From assembly GCA_963921425.1 (NCBI GenBank), contig OY992833.1:26770698-26834697 (forward strand): a stretch of 64,000 nucleotides of DNA, given 5' to 3'. Origin of the DNA: Dryas octopetala (Eukaryota > Streptophyta > Magnoliopsida > Rosales > Rosaceae). A model generated the notes under the pieces. The model saw nothing but the letters and a program-made list of their open reading frames with translations. It was not told the DNA's origin and searched no databases. The position numbers were made by a program, and so were the translations under genes. Below, in pieces: positions 1-13,438 of this stretch; position 1 is the first letter of the stretch, and each line of letters starts with the position of its first letter.

Positions 1-1370
1 TAATTAGTATATTTATTGAACAAATAAAACAATTAATAGATTAATATAATTAGTAAGAAATATCACAACGTTTGAATTGAGGAAGCAATATATAGGCCAA
101 GAATGTCAGGCATTCAGATTTCAGACAGGGACTAGACCTTGGGTTTTCGGCAATAGAGAAAGAAAACAGATAATGTGAGAGATCAAAACTCAAAAGCATT
201 GATTACGAACCAGGATAACATTGCATTTCACGGAAGTATGGAACATCGTATTTTCTTACGCACTTAAATTTTCTTGTTCAACAAGTCAACAAGAAGAGTG
301 GGCACGGCATGGTTTCTTTCCTTTGTCTCAACTGTTTCCAGAAAAATATTCACCAAATACCAACAATACAAACAAAATATCTTCTACTTCGTCCAACGTT
401 ATCAAATAAGTAATTCTTTAATTTTGGATATATTAATTGAGATTTTTCTTTTTAGAACAATTTCATACATATTAGCTCTACAAGTGATAGGGACTAGCCG
501 GCCCTATCACTAGTGAAAGTTGGAAAAGTCACATATTTACAAAATGAAAATGGTTGGTAGTGGACTGTATTATATCATATAAACCATATCGCAAATAATA
601 TTTCTATAATGAGCAATGATGTTTGACAAGTTATATTTTTAGTGAATCATTATGATGGGAAGCCAAATCACTTCAGGCAAGTTATGGATCACCCAATAAT
701 TCATCCATCCTTTCCCTCTCAAAGAGAGTCGTGGTGGAATTAATATTTTCCCAAAAAGAGATGGGAAGGGGTCTCTGTTTCTTTAAAATTACGCTTTTAA
801 GTTCCTTTATTGATCCACTAATTCTTGCAAAGTTGCAAATCATGATTATGAGACTATAATCTTACCCCCTTTTAGCTTAGTAAATGATGAGTATGTGCCA
901 CCTAGATACCTAGCTAGTTGAGCCTAAATAACAACACTAAACCATTTTTATATATATGGTAAAGTGTTAGTGCACGACTCTCTTTATCCAGACTTCATCA
1001 TGCACAAATTTCACTTGCTCCTTGCTGTAATTACTCATCTATGTGCAGTCACCATCCATCTTGATCATTAAGCAAAGACAAAATGAAAGCATTAAACATC
1101 AAAAGCACTGTTTGAAGAATTTGAATGAACGCAAAGGTATGACAAAGAACAACCATCTCATTGTTATTCTCATTAATAGTAAATGAAGTAGGCCATGCAT
1201 GGTACGGAAGTATCATTTGCTCAGCTTCTGTATTGATTGAGCCTTGAAGCCTTCATATCAACCATCACATATGTTAACAGCATGAGCTACTCCATTTTAT
1301 CTTTTTACTTGGAGTAAAAAGAAAGAACAAGATGGAATAAGCAAAACTAGAGCAGCACAAAATGCTTGCA
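1..1370. other. intergenic, 3' of the GH27 gene
   Basis: AT-rich non-coding DNA downstream of the minus-strand GH27 stop codon. Short ORFs here show no recognisable family. A 10-bp perfect inverted repeat (483-492 with 502-511, 9-base loop) is the only structure noted. The 3' UTR of the GH27 gene probably lies in the right-hand part. Confidence 0.6.
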
Positions 1371-4300
1371 CTACTTACAACGCAGGACAAATAGTGCAGC
1401 CCCGTGCGTTTCTATTGCATATGATATCGACTGGTCTATAATCCCTAAGTCTTGTCCACTCCATACTTCTGTGCATTTGCAGGAAGCTCCACTCAAATTT
1501 TTGCCAGGAAGTACCTTGGCCAAGTCTGATTTTTGTGCGGTTATAGTAGTCTTCACTGAGTTCAGATTGAAAAAAGCAAGATATATTTCTCCTGAAATGA
1601 CATAAAGAGAAATATATAGTTGGAATTAGAATTGAGAAATATGCACTTACATTAAAAATCACTTGAAATATGTAGATATGGTAGTGGACTCCTAACGGCT
1701 AAGAATCTGTTCAAAATCAAGTTTGAAAGTAACTTCTCTTTTCCAGGTTCATTATCATTTAAACAAGAAAATCAATGTCACATTTGTACACACACTGAAA
1801 AGATTGAGCGTATTATGTAAATGTGCAGAGTTCCACTTTAGTTTCTCTTCATTAAGTTTTCTCAGAGTTCCATTCTTAGTTTGCTCTTTATTTTTGGGTG
1901 GGTGGGGGTTTGGTAAATTGGAATCAAACCTTGTCTTCCAGTTGCAATCCAAGAGCGAACTCCTTCAGAATTGAGTTTAGCTGAACAGATGATCATCTTG
2001 TAAGTAACAACCATGATATAAACAAAAATTTCAAGATCAATCAATTTACAAACGGCACTCAGTTTCTAGTTTATCACCTTCAAAAGAATTTACTGATGCA
2101 CATAGGCCAGAATAACTATTCACCAAGGTTCCATTAGGGTTCAACTCCCACATCTGTCAAGATCAAATATGTCAGTTTCCATTTTAACTATAAGTTTAAA
2201 AATGAATTTTTCGGAAAAGATATTAAAAATAGGTGTATAAAAGAAGTGCATTTCTAAGGAGAATATTTTGAGAATAAGAGGCAAGTGGCAAATTGGACGT
2301 CATTTAGCTGCATAGATGGCTTGGAACTGTATGCCCAAGGCTTTGAACAAATAAGACAGATTATATATCCGCTAAATGCTTGCAAAAAGTTTGAATGACT
2401 CAACTTTAGATTGAACTCTCAACGGCGTATGAAAGATATCACTTCTGTATAGATAGATATATGAATCAGGACTGAAGATACCTGGTTTGCATCCCATCTA
2501 CAAGGTGAAAAGAAACCTCTCTTATGCTCCTTCGATGTAAGCTTTCGTTTTGGAGAAGCGTGCAAGCAGAAGTCCATTCTGTCACTTGCTAATAAATTGA
2601 CCTTCCCCTGATATTGCTGTTTGTACATTATGTCTTCATCTCTATATCAGAATTGAAATAAGAATCATCACATTTGTAACAGTGCAAGTTACCATGTAAA
2701 AATTGGACAAAAGGTTCAGGGAAAGGAAAAGCACTATTACGATGCCAAAAGAGATTCTCTCTTGTTTAGACAAAAAGGTGCCTGATGTTTGTTCCTTGAG
2801 TTTTTTTTCCAGCAGATGTGTTCAAGATCTTGGTCAAGAGCTTGAGTGGTCCAACCAATTGCCTTCACATCTGCACAGCTAGTGAGACCAAGAACATGAG
2901 TATCTGAAGTTCTTAGATCTGTCAAATGTCTTCTTGATTGCCAGGTCTGGACCAGATCATCATTCGTGAGGTCCCTTGTACTAGAAGTACTTGAAATGTA
3001 TGGAAACTGTGAATGCAACAAAATAGATTTTATGATCCTATCATGACCAAGTTTTTTCTTAGGATTTTAAGGATTAGATATTTTTACATACCTCCTTATT
3101 ATTTGAGCTAAAAGAATTTATCTCCAGCAAGGTGGGATCTGTGATGAAACTGTATGTGACAGCATCAATCTTTCTCACATCTCCTCCAAACATGAGAGGA
3201 GACTTGGCCATAGACCACAAAGTCATCTGGGAAAGTAAATACACTAGGTCAAAAAGATATCTCAGCTAATTGAAAAGGACTTAAAAGCTCATTTTCCATT
3301 TTATAAGTACCTGAGTCATTTGCTCCTCAATATTTAGGTTACTACTTCTGTGTGGACCTTCATTTGAACCTAACATTTTCAGAACATCAAAGGGAAATTA
3401 TGGTTCTCATCCATCAAATGTAAAACTCAAATTTAAACAGTTCAAACTTAAGGTCTATGTCGGAATTTCTTAAGTGTCAAGGACATTAAAGAACCCTGTC
3501 ATTCCTTATGATGATTTATTGAAGAACTATCTATTGCTCAGCAAAATTGGCGTGGGCAACCTTATACCTAAATATTGAACTGCCACAGTTTTGGCACCCC
3601 AATGCGTTGTGATGGCAACCCATCAGAGTGAAAGCAAGCACATTAGTCATACATCAATTGAGCTCATTCGTCTATCTAAGAATATTGAATTTAAAATATT
3701 CACTACCATATAATGTGAAATACAAATGCTAAGTCCTATGACCTGGATCAGTAAGCCATCCAAGGGGTAGCATATCCAAGTCAGGCCATGACTTCCCCAT
3801 CAAGCCATTTGCTCCTATCATATTAGCAGCAGCAAAATCCCTGATATGGAATTGAGTAGATTGTATTGTGTTATATGATGACCGGTCAGTAAACACATGG
3901 AAAAGAAAGAATAGTTGAATTTAGTGTGAATGAAATCCTGAACTGAAAAAAGAAAAAGTTATTCACCTGGTAACATCAAAATGGGATACAACATCTCCCC
4001 ATGAATCCCAATCATCACCAGTTATGCGGTACATGTTGACTAGCCCACTTATATCTTTGGCCATATCAGGTGTTGCTCTGGTTCCGGGAGATAGAGAATA
4101 CAATATAGGATGGTCAAGTTGCTTTAGAACCTGGAAAATAATGTATTATTTTATAAGCACCCTCTTTCCACTGGAATAATGAAGTTACCAATGTGTGTTC
4201 GTGTGTGAGAGAGAGAGAGAGGGAGAGTGAAGGAGGGGGGACTGCACAGAAGCATACCTCCGACACAAAGCTTATTTCGCTTATATCTATGTCTTCACCA

Positions 4301-5990
4301 AACACGCAGTCATTTTTCACTGTAGGGGGGTAGGGAGAAGCAATTAATAACAAAGGATAAAGTATGGGCTGGGGATTCCAATATCAGGTCAGGTATCTTG
4401 TTGTTATGTAAGGTCATAATTGATAACTGATGCAATATAACATTAGACTAAGCACAAATTTCTACTAATGACAGTCAAATTACCAAAATCAACACCCCAC
4501 TCAGCATACTGTTGATAGAGTGACCTCAAGAAGGCCTTTCCAGCACCCAACTTGGTATTCACGCTCATGAATCCATTGTGCATCCATGCACAAGTCCTTT
4601 CCTTAATCCCTATATCTTTTGCAGTCCACTTTCTTCCAGACTCTTCATAAGCAGCCCCCTGATAAGGAGCAAGAATACAAACTCAATCACTGAGATCAAT
4701 GCTAATACCTAGTCTTTAAATTCCACCATTACACAGTTATAATTTGGAAAATAAAAAATTCTCATATTGTGTGTGCTTTCTGCTTTTTCATTAGAGATAA
4801 ACTACATTGAATTATGCATCATCCAAAAGTTATGTAAAATATAATGATAACAATAATGAAAATGAGAGTCATGGTGGATCATGGGGTGAATGCTTCATTG
4901 CAATGAGTTGATTGTTAAGTTGCAATGCAAAGGAGCAAAACCTTGGTGGTGTCCAAGATAGGGGTACTCGCATTTACTGCCTGTGTACTTATTCCTCTCA
5001 TAACATGAATCCCGAATTTCAAACCCATGCTATGTACTTTTGCTGCCACTTCAGTGAATCCTTTGCCACCTTTGGAGGAAGGCCACCTATCTGGGTCAGG
5101 TATTGGCCTTCCCCACTCATCGATTACATCAAATCCAAGAGAATCAACGTAAGCACCTGGAACCTTTCTCCTATACCACAGGTAATCCACAACAGCATAC
5201 TACATTGAAGGAAAAAGAAATCATATTAAAACACTCTCATACTTATAAAATAATGCAAAAAATTGAATTCTTGTCATCTTCCATCAGCACCTCATATCCA
5301 TGAGGAAGTAGCTTCTTAGATATGATTTCGGCACTTTGCAAGAACTCTTCCTCCGAAATAGTCCAGCAAAAGGAGTCATAGGAGTTCCAACCTCTGGGTG
5401 GGGTACTAGCATGTTCTTGTGAAACCATAAAATCATGAGAAGACACCCTGAAATCAATAATCATTTGTACACATAATTGCATCATGAAACCATAAAACCT
5501 TGAGATGATCAAATTATATGTATCAAGAAACACATAAACGCAGTGGCACAAAATAAAATACAAATAAATAAAACCTGAAAGGTAAAAGTAGTGATACCAA
5601 TTTTTTCAAATACAGGGCATTCCCAGTTACATGAAATTTGCAAATATTGGGTATTATGCCACTTCATTTGAGCTAGGAGAGCAATCATTTGAGCTCAGTA
5701 TCCCAAAAGACACGGTCTTTTTAGATAGCAAAATGCCACAGATACAATATATAAATACATAAATGGCCGGACGACATGCAATTATTGTGAAGTGGAATCT
5801 CATGGGGACACTGAATCAAATATTGGGTTATTGAGTCCGTGATCATGCTTATAATCAACGGTCAATACAAAGCAAAAATAAGTCGTAGGGGATGAAGAGA
5901 TAATGATGATGAAAATCGACATGGTAAAGGTAGAAGCGGTTACCTCTGGCTGAGAAGACCGAGGAGGAAGAAACAGAGAAAGATATTCAT
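1371..5990 (-). CDS. APSE: GH27 beta-L-arabinopyranosidase / alpha-galactosidase (APSE-like)
   Basis: Secreted or vacuolar glycosidase predicted to remove terminal beta-L-arabinopyranose or alpha-galactose from arabinogalactan proteins and oligosaccharides. Fourteen exons join in one frame to 642 aa: 5944-5990, 5291-5447, 4942-5199, 4484-4658, 4258-4319, 3967-4130, 3743-3840, 3311-3369, 3092-3226, 2741-3006, 2482-2641, 2078-2153, 1930-1980, 1371-1591. All junctions are GT-AG. The start gives a signal peptide (MNIFLCFFLLGLL). PPRGWNSYDSF near residue 35 is the classic GH27 entry motif. VKNDC carries the probable nucleophile Asp216, and RITGDDWDSW around residue 268 holds the acid/base Asp. A long C-terminal region follows the barrel, with Trp- and Cys-rich segments. 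Length and family match Arabidopsis At3g26380 (APSE) from memory. Substrate choice between arabinopyranoside and galactoside cannot be read from sequence. Confidence 0.9.
4203..4232. repeat. GT/GA microsatellite in GH27 intron 5
   Basis: Short run of GT then GA dinucleotides within the intron between the exons ending at 4258 and starting at 4130 on the minus strand. It does not disturb either splice site. Confidence 0.8.
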
Positions 5991-7159
5991 TGCCGAAGGC
6001 TGAAGCTAGCTGAGCAGAGCGGAGCTCCTTCTGACTTTCTGAGAGTGCTGGGGATTCAATCAGAGCAGACCAGCGTGAAAGAATCAAACAACGGGCAATG
6101 GAGTTAACGGTGACACTGACATATTACTGCCCAAGTGGTTATGAGCTCTGTCTTTGCCCCCATTTATTTATAACCACTTTTTGGTCTCATCTCGGAATGC
6201 ACAAACCAAATCTCATTAATTATCGAAATCTTGTTTAGATTATTACAAATCAAGAATTTCCTTTCTTAAATGCTGTTTTTATAGTCCTCTTTTAATATGA
6301 ACATGCATTAAATATTTTAACATTTTTTTATGAATTTTTTTTTTCTATATTAAGTTTTTGTCCTAACATGAACATTTGATGTTATCTGAGTTATCTCTAA
6401 CATATGGCTCTCATTCACTTGACAGCCAAAATAGGTGGCTCTTACTTCTTTCCATATTTATTGTTTGCATACCTATTTAAATCTTATAATTTATAATTTA
6501 ATTTCTCTTGAATTTTTCTTTTTGTATTTTCCACTAGTAGTAATTTTTTTTTTTTCCCAAATCATATCATCACAGGCTCACAGCATTCACTCCTAATGTT
6601 TTCTTTTCATCATCCATTTTAAAAATCTTTGATGTGGAATATTGGATATGGATTTAAGCCCAAAACAGAGGCAAAAAGCATCATATGATCTGTTAATCAT
6701 ATTTGTTTTTCTCTTTGTAATACCAATTCCTTCTCGAATTTGACTCACTGAGCACATTTTTTTATTCACAACAATCTTACCCTGCCGGCTGTTAAGAAGG
6801 GAAGGATGCCACCAGAAAAATCAGAATTAGAATGATCCGACAATGCTTAGTTACATTCATTTTTATGATTCATCTTCATCTTCCATGTAGTGTTTTCACT
6901 AGCAATCGCCACATGACAAACATCCTTCACATTTCTCTAATAATTTACACAGTACATGAAAAACTAACTATCTCACCGCAAAAAATTCTGATGCGTGCCC
7001 TAATCTTTCCTCAGTTTTCCTGGACACACCATGCAACATTCTTTCAAACCTTTTGGGTAGGAGAAAGTTGACAATTTCATCTCACAGATTTGTTCTCCGA
7101 GCCCTTGGAGGAGATGCTCCTCAATAATCAGTGTAAGTTTTTGAATTAGATATCCTTTT
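5991..7159. other. intergenic between GH27 gene and fucosyltransferase-like gene
   Basis: About 1.2 kb of AT-rich DNA holding the promoter and 5' UTR of the GH27 gene and the 3' UTR of the next minus-strand gene. No ORF with a recognisable family and no clear repeat was seen. Confidence 0.6.
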
Positions 7160-9283
7160 TCAAGCTTTGCACATGCAAGGAGTCAGAGGGTTCTCCCACA
7201 AGTCATAGTTGGGGAAGGTCTCTTCCGGTAATCCAGTCCGTGTCTCGTGGGTGACAACCACCTCCTCTGCAAAGGTGGCCCATCCCATGTAAGGGTCCCC
7301 AAAGGATTTAGACATAAGCCCCTTGTCTGGTTTTATGGATTTTTGACGGTGACCCATATACCTGCGTGCCCCAATGATCAGCTTAGCAAAGTTGCCTCCA
7401 TGGGTCATCACAAATACATCAGACTTCAAACAGACCAGGAAGTCAAGTGCAGCCAAACTAGTCACATGCTTCCTAAATGTATCCAACTCCTCTTTAGCTG
7501 CCAACTCCTCCTTCGTTACCTGTTATGAACAGTCAAAATGAGCATATCAATCAAGAGGGGAAAAAAAAAGGATTCCAAGTGAAACAGTGCCCATATATCC
7601 CTAAGCTTCAACTTTTAAATGATTGCATAGTGATCCGAATTAACCACAGATAGAATTATTAAGAAGCACAATTTCCAAAATCAACTAGTCATACAAGTAA
7701 GATATTCAAAAAACTGGAAAGAGTATATCCCATGTGGAAACACTTCAAACTTTATTTGTCTTCACCAGAAAAGTTCACTCAGTAAAGCTCACTCAGTAAA
7801 GCTATGCTAGAATAAATTAGAAGTTCATACCAGATTTGGGAACATGTTTCTGAGTGGTGCCATCCTGTTGTGCCCACCATAGACCTGCCCTGAAGCAACA
7901 TAAATTTGAGTTTCCTTGGGATAGCCCATTGCTCGAAGAATCACAGCCACTTCCCCAGGCTCAAGGGGGCATCGCCCTTCCTTCCGCTTCTGCAGAGCCA
8001 GTTGCCATAGATGGGTACCATTCTGCATACCAAAATCACCACCAAAAAGAGAAAACCTTACAACTGTGATGTTGTTTTAAGGTTCCAACAGACTCCATAA
8101 AGTTAAACCAGATATCCTATGTACCTTGTACCGTCTTGGCCATTCTTTTGCTCTGTATTTTGCCATTGCAGCTTTCTCTTCCCTTGTCCCCACAAAATCA
8201 CAGAAGGATAGGCCTACCATCCCTTTCTCAAACCTAAGATGAAGAGCCCTGCCAAGTGTAAAATTGTTAGTGAAACTAAGGTTTTTTTTTTTTGGCCAAT
8301 GTTAGTGAAACTAAGGTCAAAGTAAGAGAATCCTGAATGGGATTCGTCAGACTTTCCTAATGCAAATGTTACATACATATAAGGATTGGAACTGCCGGTG
8401 CGGTTTCGCATCCTTGATGCCAATAAATCAGCCATCTGCTCTATCTCAGGAAGAAATTTAAGAGCATGATAGTTCACCCTGCACCTTAGCCTGTTGATTT
8501 CTGGAGGAACGTTGTCATACCTGAAACCAAAAAGGCATATGACATTGTTTAACTTGATATACATTGTAGGTTCATTCTCCAACAGCGTAAGCTTTTATCC
8601 AGGGGTTGTCTAACAGATATTACCACTTATAGTAAAATTTCTTAAGACAAAAGCAACTTGCAATTTTCCTTTATTGACCAGAACATAATTTTTGAGTTTA
8701 GCGCAGCACATTTCTATAAAATTTATGACATACCCGAGTCGATCAACAAAAGGTTTTAGGGCCATTATCTTCTTCTCCTTGATCCGAGGAACAACATTGT
8801 CGATGTAAAATTGTGCTGGTGCATATTTTGGAATGTTTTTCACTGTTCGTCTGAAAGAAAAAATAATTTCACAAGTCAATGCGAGTTGCAGCACAAAATC
8901 CAATTCTTTTACATAAATTTCGTCTACAGATACATTTGCCTAGCAAGACAAAATTTCAAGATCCTGCAAAATAACAATAGTATCCCGCCTTTCCTCTCCA
9001 AGCACAAAACATTTTTTTCTGTTTCAAATTTGAAATTACTTATTTGAGTATGCTGCTGTTGGTTCATACTTCATAGTCATGATAAAACCCTTCTCACCCC
9101 AATGACCAAGATTCAAACCCAGACCATATCCTCATAATAAGAGGGCTAATGTAATTTGAGCAAAAGGTCATTGTCACTCCCTTATGATTTATTTCTTAAC
9201 CATACATATTATAAATGCAGCATGAAAAATCAAGGAAATCAACCAAGCCCTTTTAACACTGTAGTTCACAAATGAAGCAAAGT

Positions 9284-9337
<54 letters not shown>

Positions 9338-10991
9338 TAACCTTATACTCGAAAATAACTCAGTTTTGTCAGTAAACCACTCAGGAATATCACGAACAAT
9401 TCGTACATCATCCTTCAGGTAATCAATGAAATGATCAACATCAAAGATATCTTCAAATTTCCTGCAACATTTTCACAATTTGATGAAGAATTGAAAGCCT
9501 TGGAAAAACAATATATTATGAAGCAATTTTCAATGGGCATCTTTTCAGAGACCTAAGAAGCATGAAGGCAATATGATTAATAAATATACATGTGTGTGTA
9601 CACTAGGCACCATTATGACAATATGTATAAAAATAATGGTAGAATCTTACGTTTGGTCTTTCCAAATCTGGTCCTGCTTCAACACTGGCAAAATAAGGGT
9701 GGCATTCATTATTTTGGCCACAGCTACTGCATTGCATATCTGAACGAAAAAATATGCGCAATGGTAAATTGTTGTATACACATGGCTAACCAGTTTACGC
9801 ACAATGAAAAGGCAGAATCATCCAGAGATAATTTATAAAAGAGTTACAAAAGTAAACCCAGTATCTCATACTAATATGCAAATGACCAAACAGACTAGTG
9901 TATATCTCCACCATTATCATTCACTCAAAACAAATGAAAATTGCTTTATATATTTATATTTATAGTTACGGTATCTGTATAGGTTTGAGTTAATGATATA
10001 ACTGAGAAATTCTCTCTCCAATTCGACAACTTTGAACTCAATCTTTCTCGAAGTTCCTCTTTCACTTCATTCTTACATAATGCACAATTTTTTTTTGGGG
10101 GGGGGGGAGGAGAGGGAAAGAGAATTTTCTAGCAGAACATACAGCAATTCTTTGCTGATTCAGACCACCCTCTGCGTGGATGAATATGTAGCCAGTTGTT
10201 TCATTTTCAGGTGGAAGATCTGCACAGACCCAGAAAGATTCTACAATTAGAAGGCCAACTTGAACACCAAGATCTAGTGTACAAGGGAGCAGCAACAACA
10301 AGTCAGAAGAAACACTGTAGCTGAGCTAGCTGAGATTAGGATACATAACCTGATATCCCACCATGGCGACGCTCCGCACAGGGCTTCCAAGATGTGGTTG
10401 CTGAAATTGGATTCTCCCAAAGTGAAGCTTCTTCCTTGACCTAAAAGCAATTAACATTCAGCAATGTCACAATTCAATTCAATTCAAACATGTGAAACTT
10501 AAGCAAACCAAACAGCACCAACAACAACTTACATGTGGGCAATGAAGAGTAATGCCATCTTTTTTGCACAAGTAAGGAGCATTCTACAATACAAGTCAAA
10601 ACAAACATCAAATTCCACAGCTTCAAGAAAATCCTATCCTATCCTAATTGCCAAACACCACCAAATATCCCAACAAGAGAAGCATACAGAATCGATACAA
10701 TACCACTCGTTTCAAGATCGCAAAAAACGAAACCAAGCCGACGAGGGCGACAACAACGACCGCGAAGAGTGAGATCCTGGAGCTGTTGGTGTCGTCGCCG
10801 AGGAACGGACAGATGGATTGGAAATGGGAGAAGAGCGGACGGTCACGATCTTTGTGCGGGTGGCGACCGCGACCGTCGTCGTCGTCTTCGGGCAGCGTGT
10901 CGGTCATCAAAGGTGACGAGTCCTCGTCGCGCTTCATTGGAGATGAAGTGGCTCGGGGCCCCAACGAGATGGAGTGTCTCAGCTCCGCCAT
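7160..10991 (-). CDS. O-fucosyltransferase-like Golgi protein (plant GT106 / DUF246 type)
   Basis: Type II membrane protein of the plant O-fucosyltransferase-like superfamily. Eleven exons give 550 aa: 10704-10991, 10533-10583, 10350-10440, 10143-10219, 9651-9739, 9342-9461, 8734-8850, 8377-8520, 8125-8248, 7831-8022, 7160-7519. After an acidic cytosolic stretch there is one membrane anchor (ISLFAVVVVALVGLVSFFAI, about residues 73-92). The luminal domain starts IHAEGGLNQQR, a donor-binding type motif, and carries HLRFEKGM and DVFVMTHGGNFAKLIIGARRY-type motifs of the family. It ends in Cys-containing CMCKA. The start at 10991 has a good context (gccATGgcg); an in-frame ATG eight codons upstream at 11015 is possible. 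From memory it resembles At3g26370, the Arabidopsis neighbour of the APSE gene. The acceptor substrate is unknown. Confidence 0.88.
9284..9334. repeat. (GT)n(GA)n compound microsatellite
   Basis: About 10 GT units followed by about 14 GA units. On the coding (minus) strand it reads as (TC)n(AC)n and begins about seven bases after the 5' splice site at 9342/9341 of the fucosyltransferase-like gene. Confidence 0.95.
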
Positions 10992-11566
10992 GGCTCGCTT
11001 TGGACTGTAAGACATGTTTTCTGGCCTTTCTGCTTTGCTTTCTGGGTGGAGTACGGTAAAAAAAAATGTGAAAGAAAAGGTTGGAAACGATTGAGTGAGA
11101 GGAAGGTGTATAGAAGTTCTGTGGGGGATCAAAGACCATTTTCTTTCTTCTTTTGGTTAAATGGGGTCACGGCCCAATAAGACTAACAAGTAACAGCGCA
11201 CTAATGGGCCGGGAGACTCCACTCCAATCCAATGTGCAGTCAATTTTTAGGCAAAAGTATGTTTTTGGCTCTTGTGTTGGTTCACCGCTTAAGTCTCTAT
11301 AATTTTATTGTGTCAATTTTGTTCTATAGATTTCAAATAGTTGCAATTCAAAAGCATACCATATTCAATTATTCATTATTTGTTTTACAAAATAACACGT
11401 GAAATACACCGAGTGAGGATATTTGAGGTTTTTAGATGGTTTAGCTTCATTCTCACCATTTAAAATACAACAAATCAAATAAGGATTAGGTTTAAAAGGT
11501 TAATACAGTAAAACTTTTAGGGTCCGTTTAGATACTTGAATTTGAATTTGGATTTTAAATCTAGGT

Positions 11567-11927
11567 TTAAATACAAAAATGATCCATGAACTTTATAATG
11601 AATTTTAATTTAATTCATTAATTATAAAAAAATATCAATTTGGTTCACGAACTTTTCAAGTTGTATCAAAATAGTATAAACGTTAACTTCCATCAAAAAA
11701 TTTAATGGAAACTGGTCATGAGCACAACAAATGACCACATTTTCAGAGACATTTCAATTCGTTTATCACATTTTTATATGACCAAATCCGTTAATTTTCG
11801 GATGGAAGTTAACGTTTTGTACTGCTGTATACAACTTGGAAAATTCGTAAACCAAGTTGATACTTTTTATAGTTAGTGGATCAAATTGAGAATCAGTGTA
11901 AAGTTCGTAGGCCATTTTTGTATTTAA
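11567..11927. mobile_element. fold-back MITE, 361 bp
   Basis: The left end (TTAAATACAAAAATG) is the reverse complement of the right end (CATTTTTGTATTTAA). The similarity continues inward for about 130 bp per arm, through GTATCAA.TTGGTT.ACGAA and AACGTTAACTTCCATC. Only a 100-bp centre is unpaired. No coding capacity and no clear target duplication. Arms have drifted (about 80% by eye), so it is an old copy. Confidence 0.75.
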
Positions 11928-12066
11928 CACTTAAATCTATGCATTTAAAATTCTTAGATTTGAAATTATGTTGTTTGGATAAAAAATTTAAATGTGAGAA
12001 TTTCATTTTTATTTATTTTAGAGTTTAGAAATTTAAACATATGATTAATAATAATATGTAATATGG

Positions 12067-12681
12067 TTTTTATTTGAGCAAATTACAATTTAGTACCTCA
12101 ACTTTACATGTTGTTTCAACTTAGTACCTCAACTTTGAAAACTTGCAAAAAAGTACCTCAACTTTCATTTTGTATCAACTTAGTACCCCAACTTTGAAAA
12201 CTTGCAAAAAAGTACCTCAACTTTCATTTTGTGTCAAAATAGTACCTCCGTTAGTTTTTCTGTCAAAGTGGCAGGGGTATTTTCGTCTTTTCTTTAAATT
12301 TAAAAAATAATAATTTTTTTAATAAAAAAATTTCTTAAAATAAAAAAAAATTTATAAAAAAATTTCATTTTAATTTTATGAAATTTTTTCGTAAAATTAA
12401 ATTTTAAAAATAATAATTTTTTTATTAAAAAAAATTATTATTTTTAAAATTTAAAGAAAAGATGAAAATACTTCTGCCACTTTGACAGAAAAACTAACGG
12501 AGGTACTATTTTGACACAAAATGAAAGTTGAGGTACTTTTTTGCAAGTTTTCAAAGTTGAGGTACTAAGTTGATACAAAATGAAAGTTGAGGTACTTTTT
12601 TGCAAATTTTCAAAGTTGGAGTACTAAGTTGAAACAACATGTAAAGTTGAGGTACTAAATTGTAATTTGCTCTTTTTATTT
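12067..12681. mobile_element. Mutator-like fold-back element with 9-bp target duplication
   Basis: Element 12076-12672 starts GAGCAAATTACAATTTAG and ends with its reverse complement. The two arms pair over almost the whole 597 bp. Each arm is built of repeated AGTACCTCAACTTT motifs separated by GAAAACTTGCAAAAA. It is flanked by the identical 9-mer TTTTTATTT at 12067-12075 and 12673-12681. A 9-bp duplication with long terminal inverted repeats is the signature of Mutator-superfamily non-autonomous elements. There is no ORF. Confidence 0.85.
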
Positions 12682-12734
12682 TCAAATATTTAGCAATATA
12701 GGATAAATATATAAAAATAGACAATTAATTACAA

Positions 12735-12850
12735 ATACAAGAAGTTTAACTTGTTGGTTGAGGGTTTATTTGTGTGTATAAGGTCGGGGGTTCAAACCCC
12801 AACAACCACACTTTTTCCGGGAGAAAGAGTGTGGTGGTAAGATTTTAAAT
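12735..12850 (+). mobile_element. tRNA-derived SINE-like relic
   Basis: Contains a B-box-like GGTTCAAACC (12789-12798) within a T-arm-like hairpin (GGGG-TTCAAA-CCCC), preceded about 40 bases upstream by an A-box-like TTGTTGGTTGAGG. This is the layout of a Pol III promoter in a plant SINE. It does not fold as a real tRNA and lacks an acceptor stem. Ends were set by eye. Confidence 0.45.
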
Positions 12851-13438
12851 AGCTAGTTGCATGAGTGATTTCAAATTTATGAATTTAAGTCTCTAAAATC
12901 TGCGATAAATTTGACCCAAATCTAAATATTTTCTTTAAATAGAAGCCAAACAAGTGAATTCAAATCCTTCAATGAAATTCCTTCATACAAAATTAAAGAT
13001 GTATCTTCGGATTGCAACTGTTAGAAACTATAAAATTACAATTGTCACAATTAAAACTACGTGGCTTTAGTGGAACTTTTTCAAACAATATGGACTAATA
13101 ACGTAATTTGACTTTTGACCAAACAAAATAACCGTAATATGACTTTGAGTAAATTACAATTTAGTACCTCAACTTTATATGTTGTTTCAATTTAGTATCC
13201 CAACTTTGAAAACTTGTAAAAAAGTACCTCAACTTTCATTTTGTATCAATTTAGTACCCAACTTTGAAAACTTGCAAAAAAGTACCTCAACTTTCATTTT
13301 GTGTCAAAATAGTACCTCCGTTAGTTTTTCTGTCAAAATAGCAGAAGTATTTTCGTCTTTTCCTTAAATTTAAAAAATAAAAAAAAAAAATTTTTAATAA
13401 ACAAATTTAAAAAATTTTTAAAAAAATTTATAAAAATA

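Noticed and set aside
483..511. 10-bp stem, 9-base loop as a terminator
   Set aside because: Nuclear Pol II genes do not use such terminators, there is no T-run, and it is too far from any gene end.
12789..12798. Functional tRNA gene
   Set aside because: A B-box-like sequence is present but no acceptor, D or anticodon stems can be formed.
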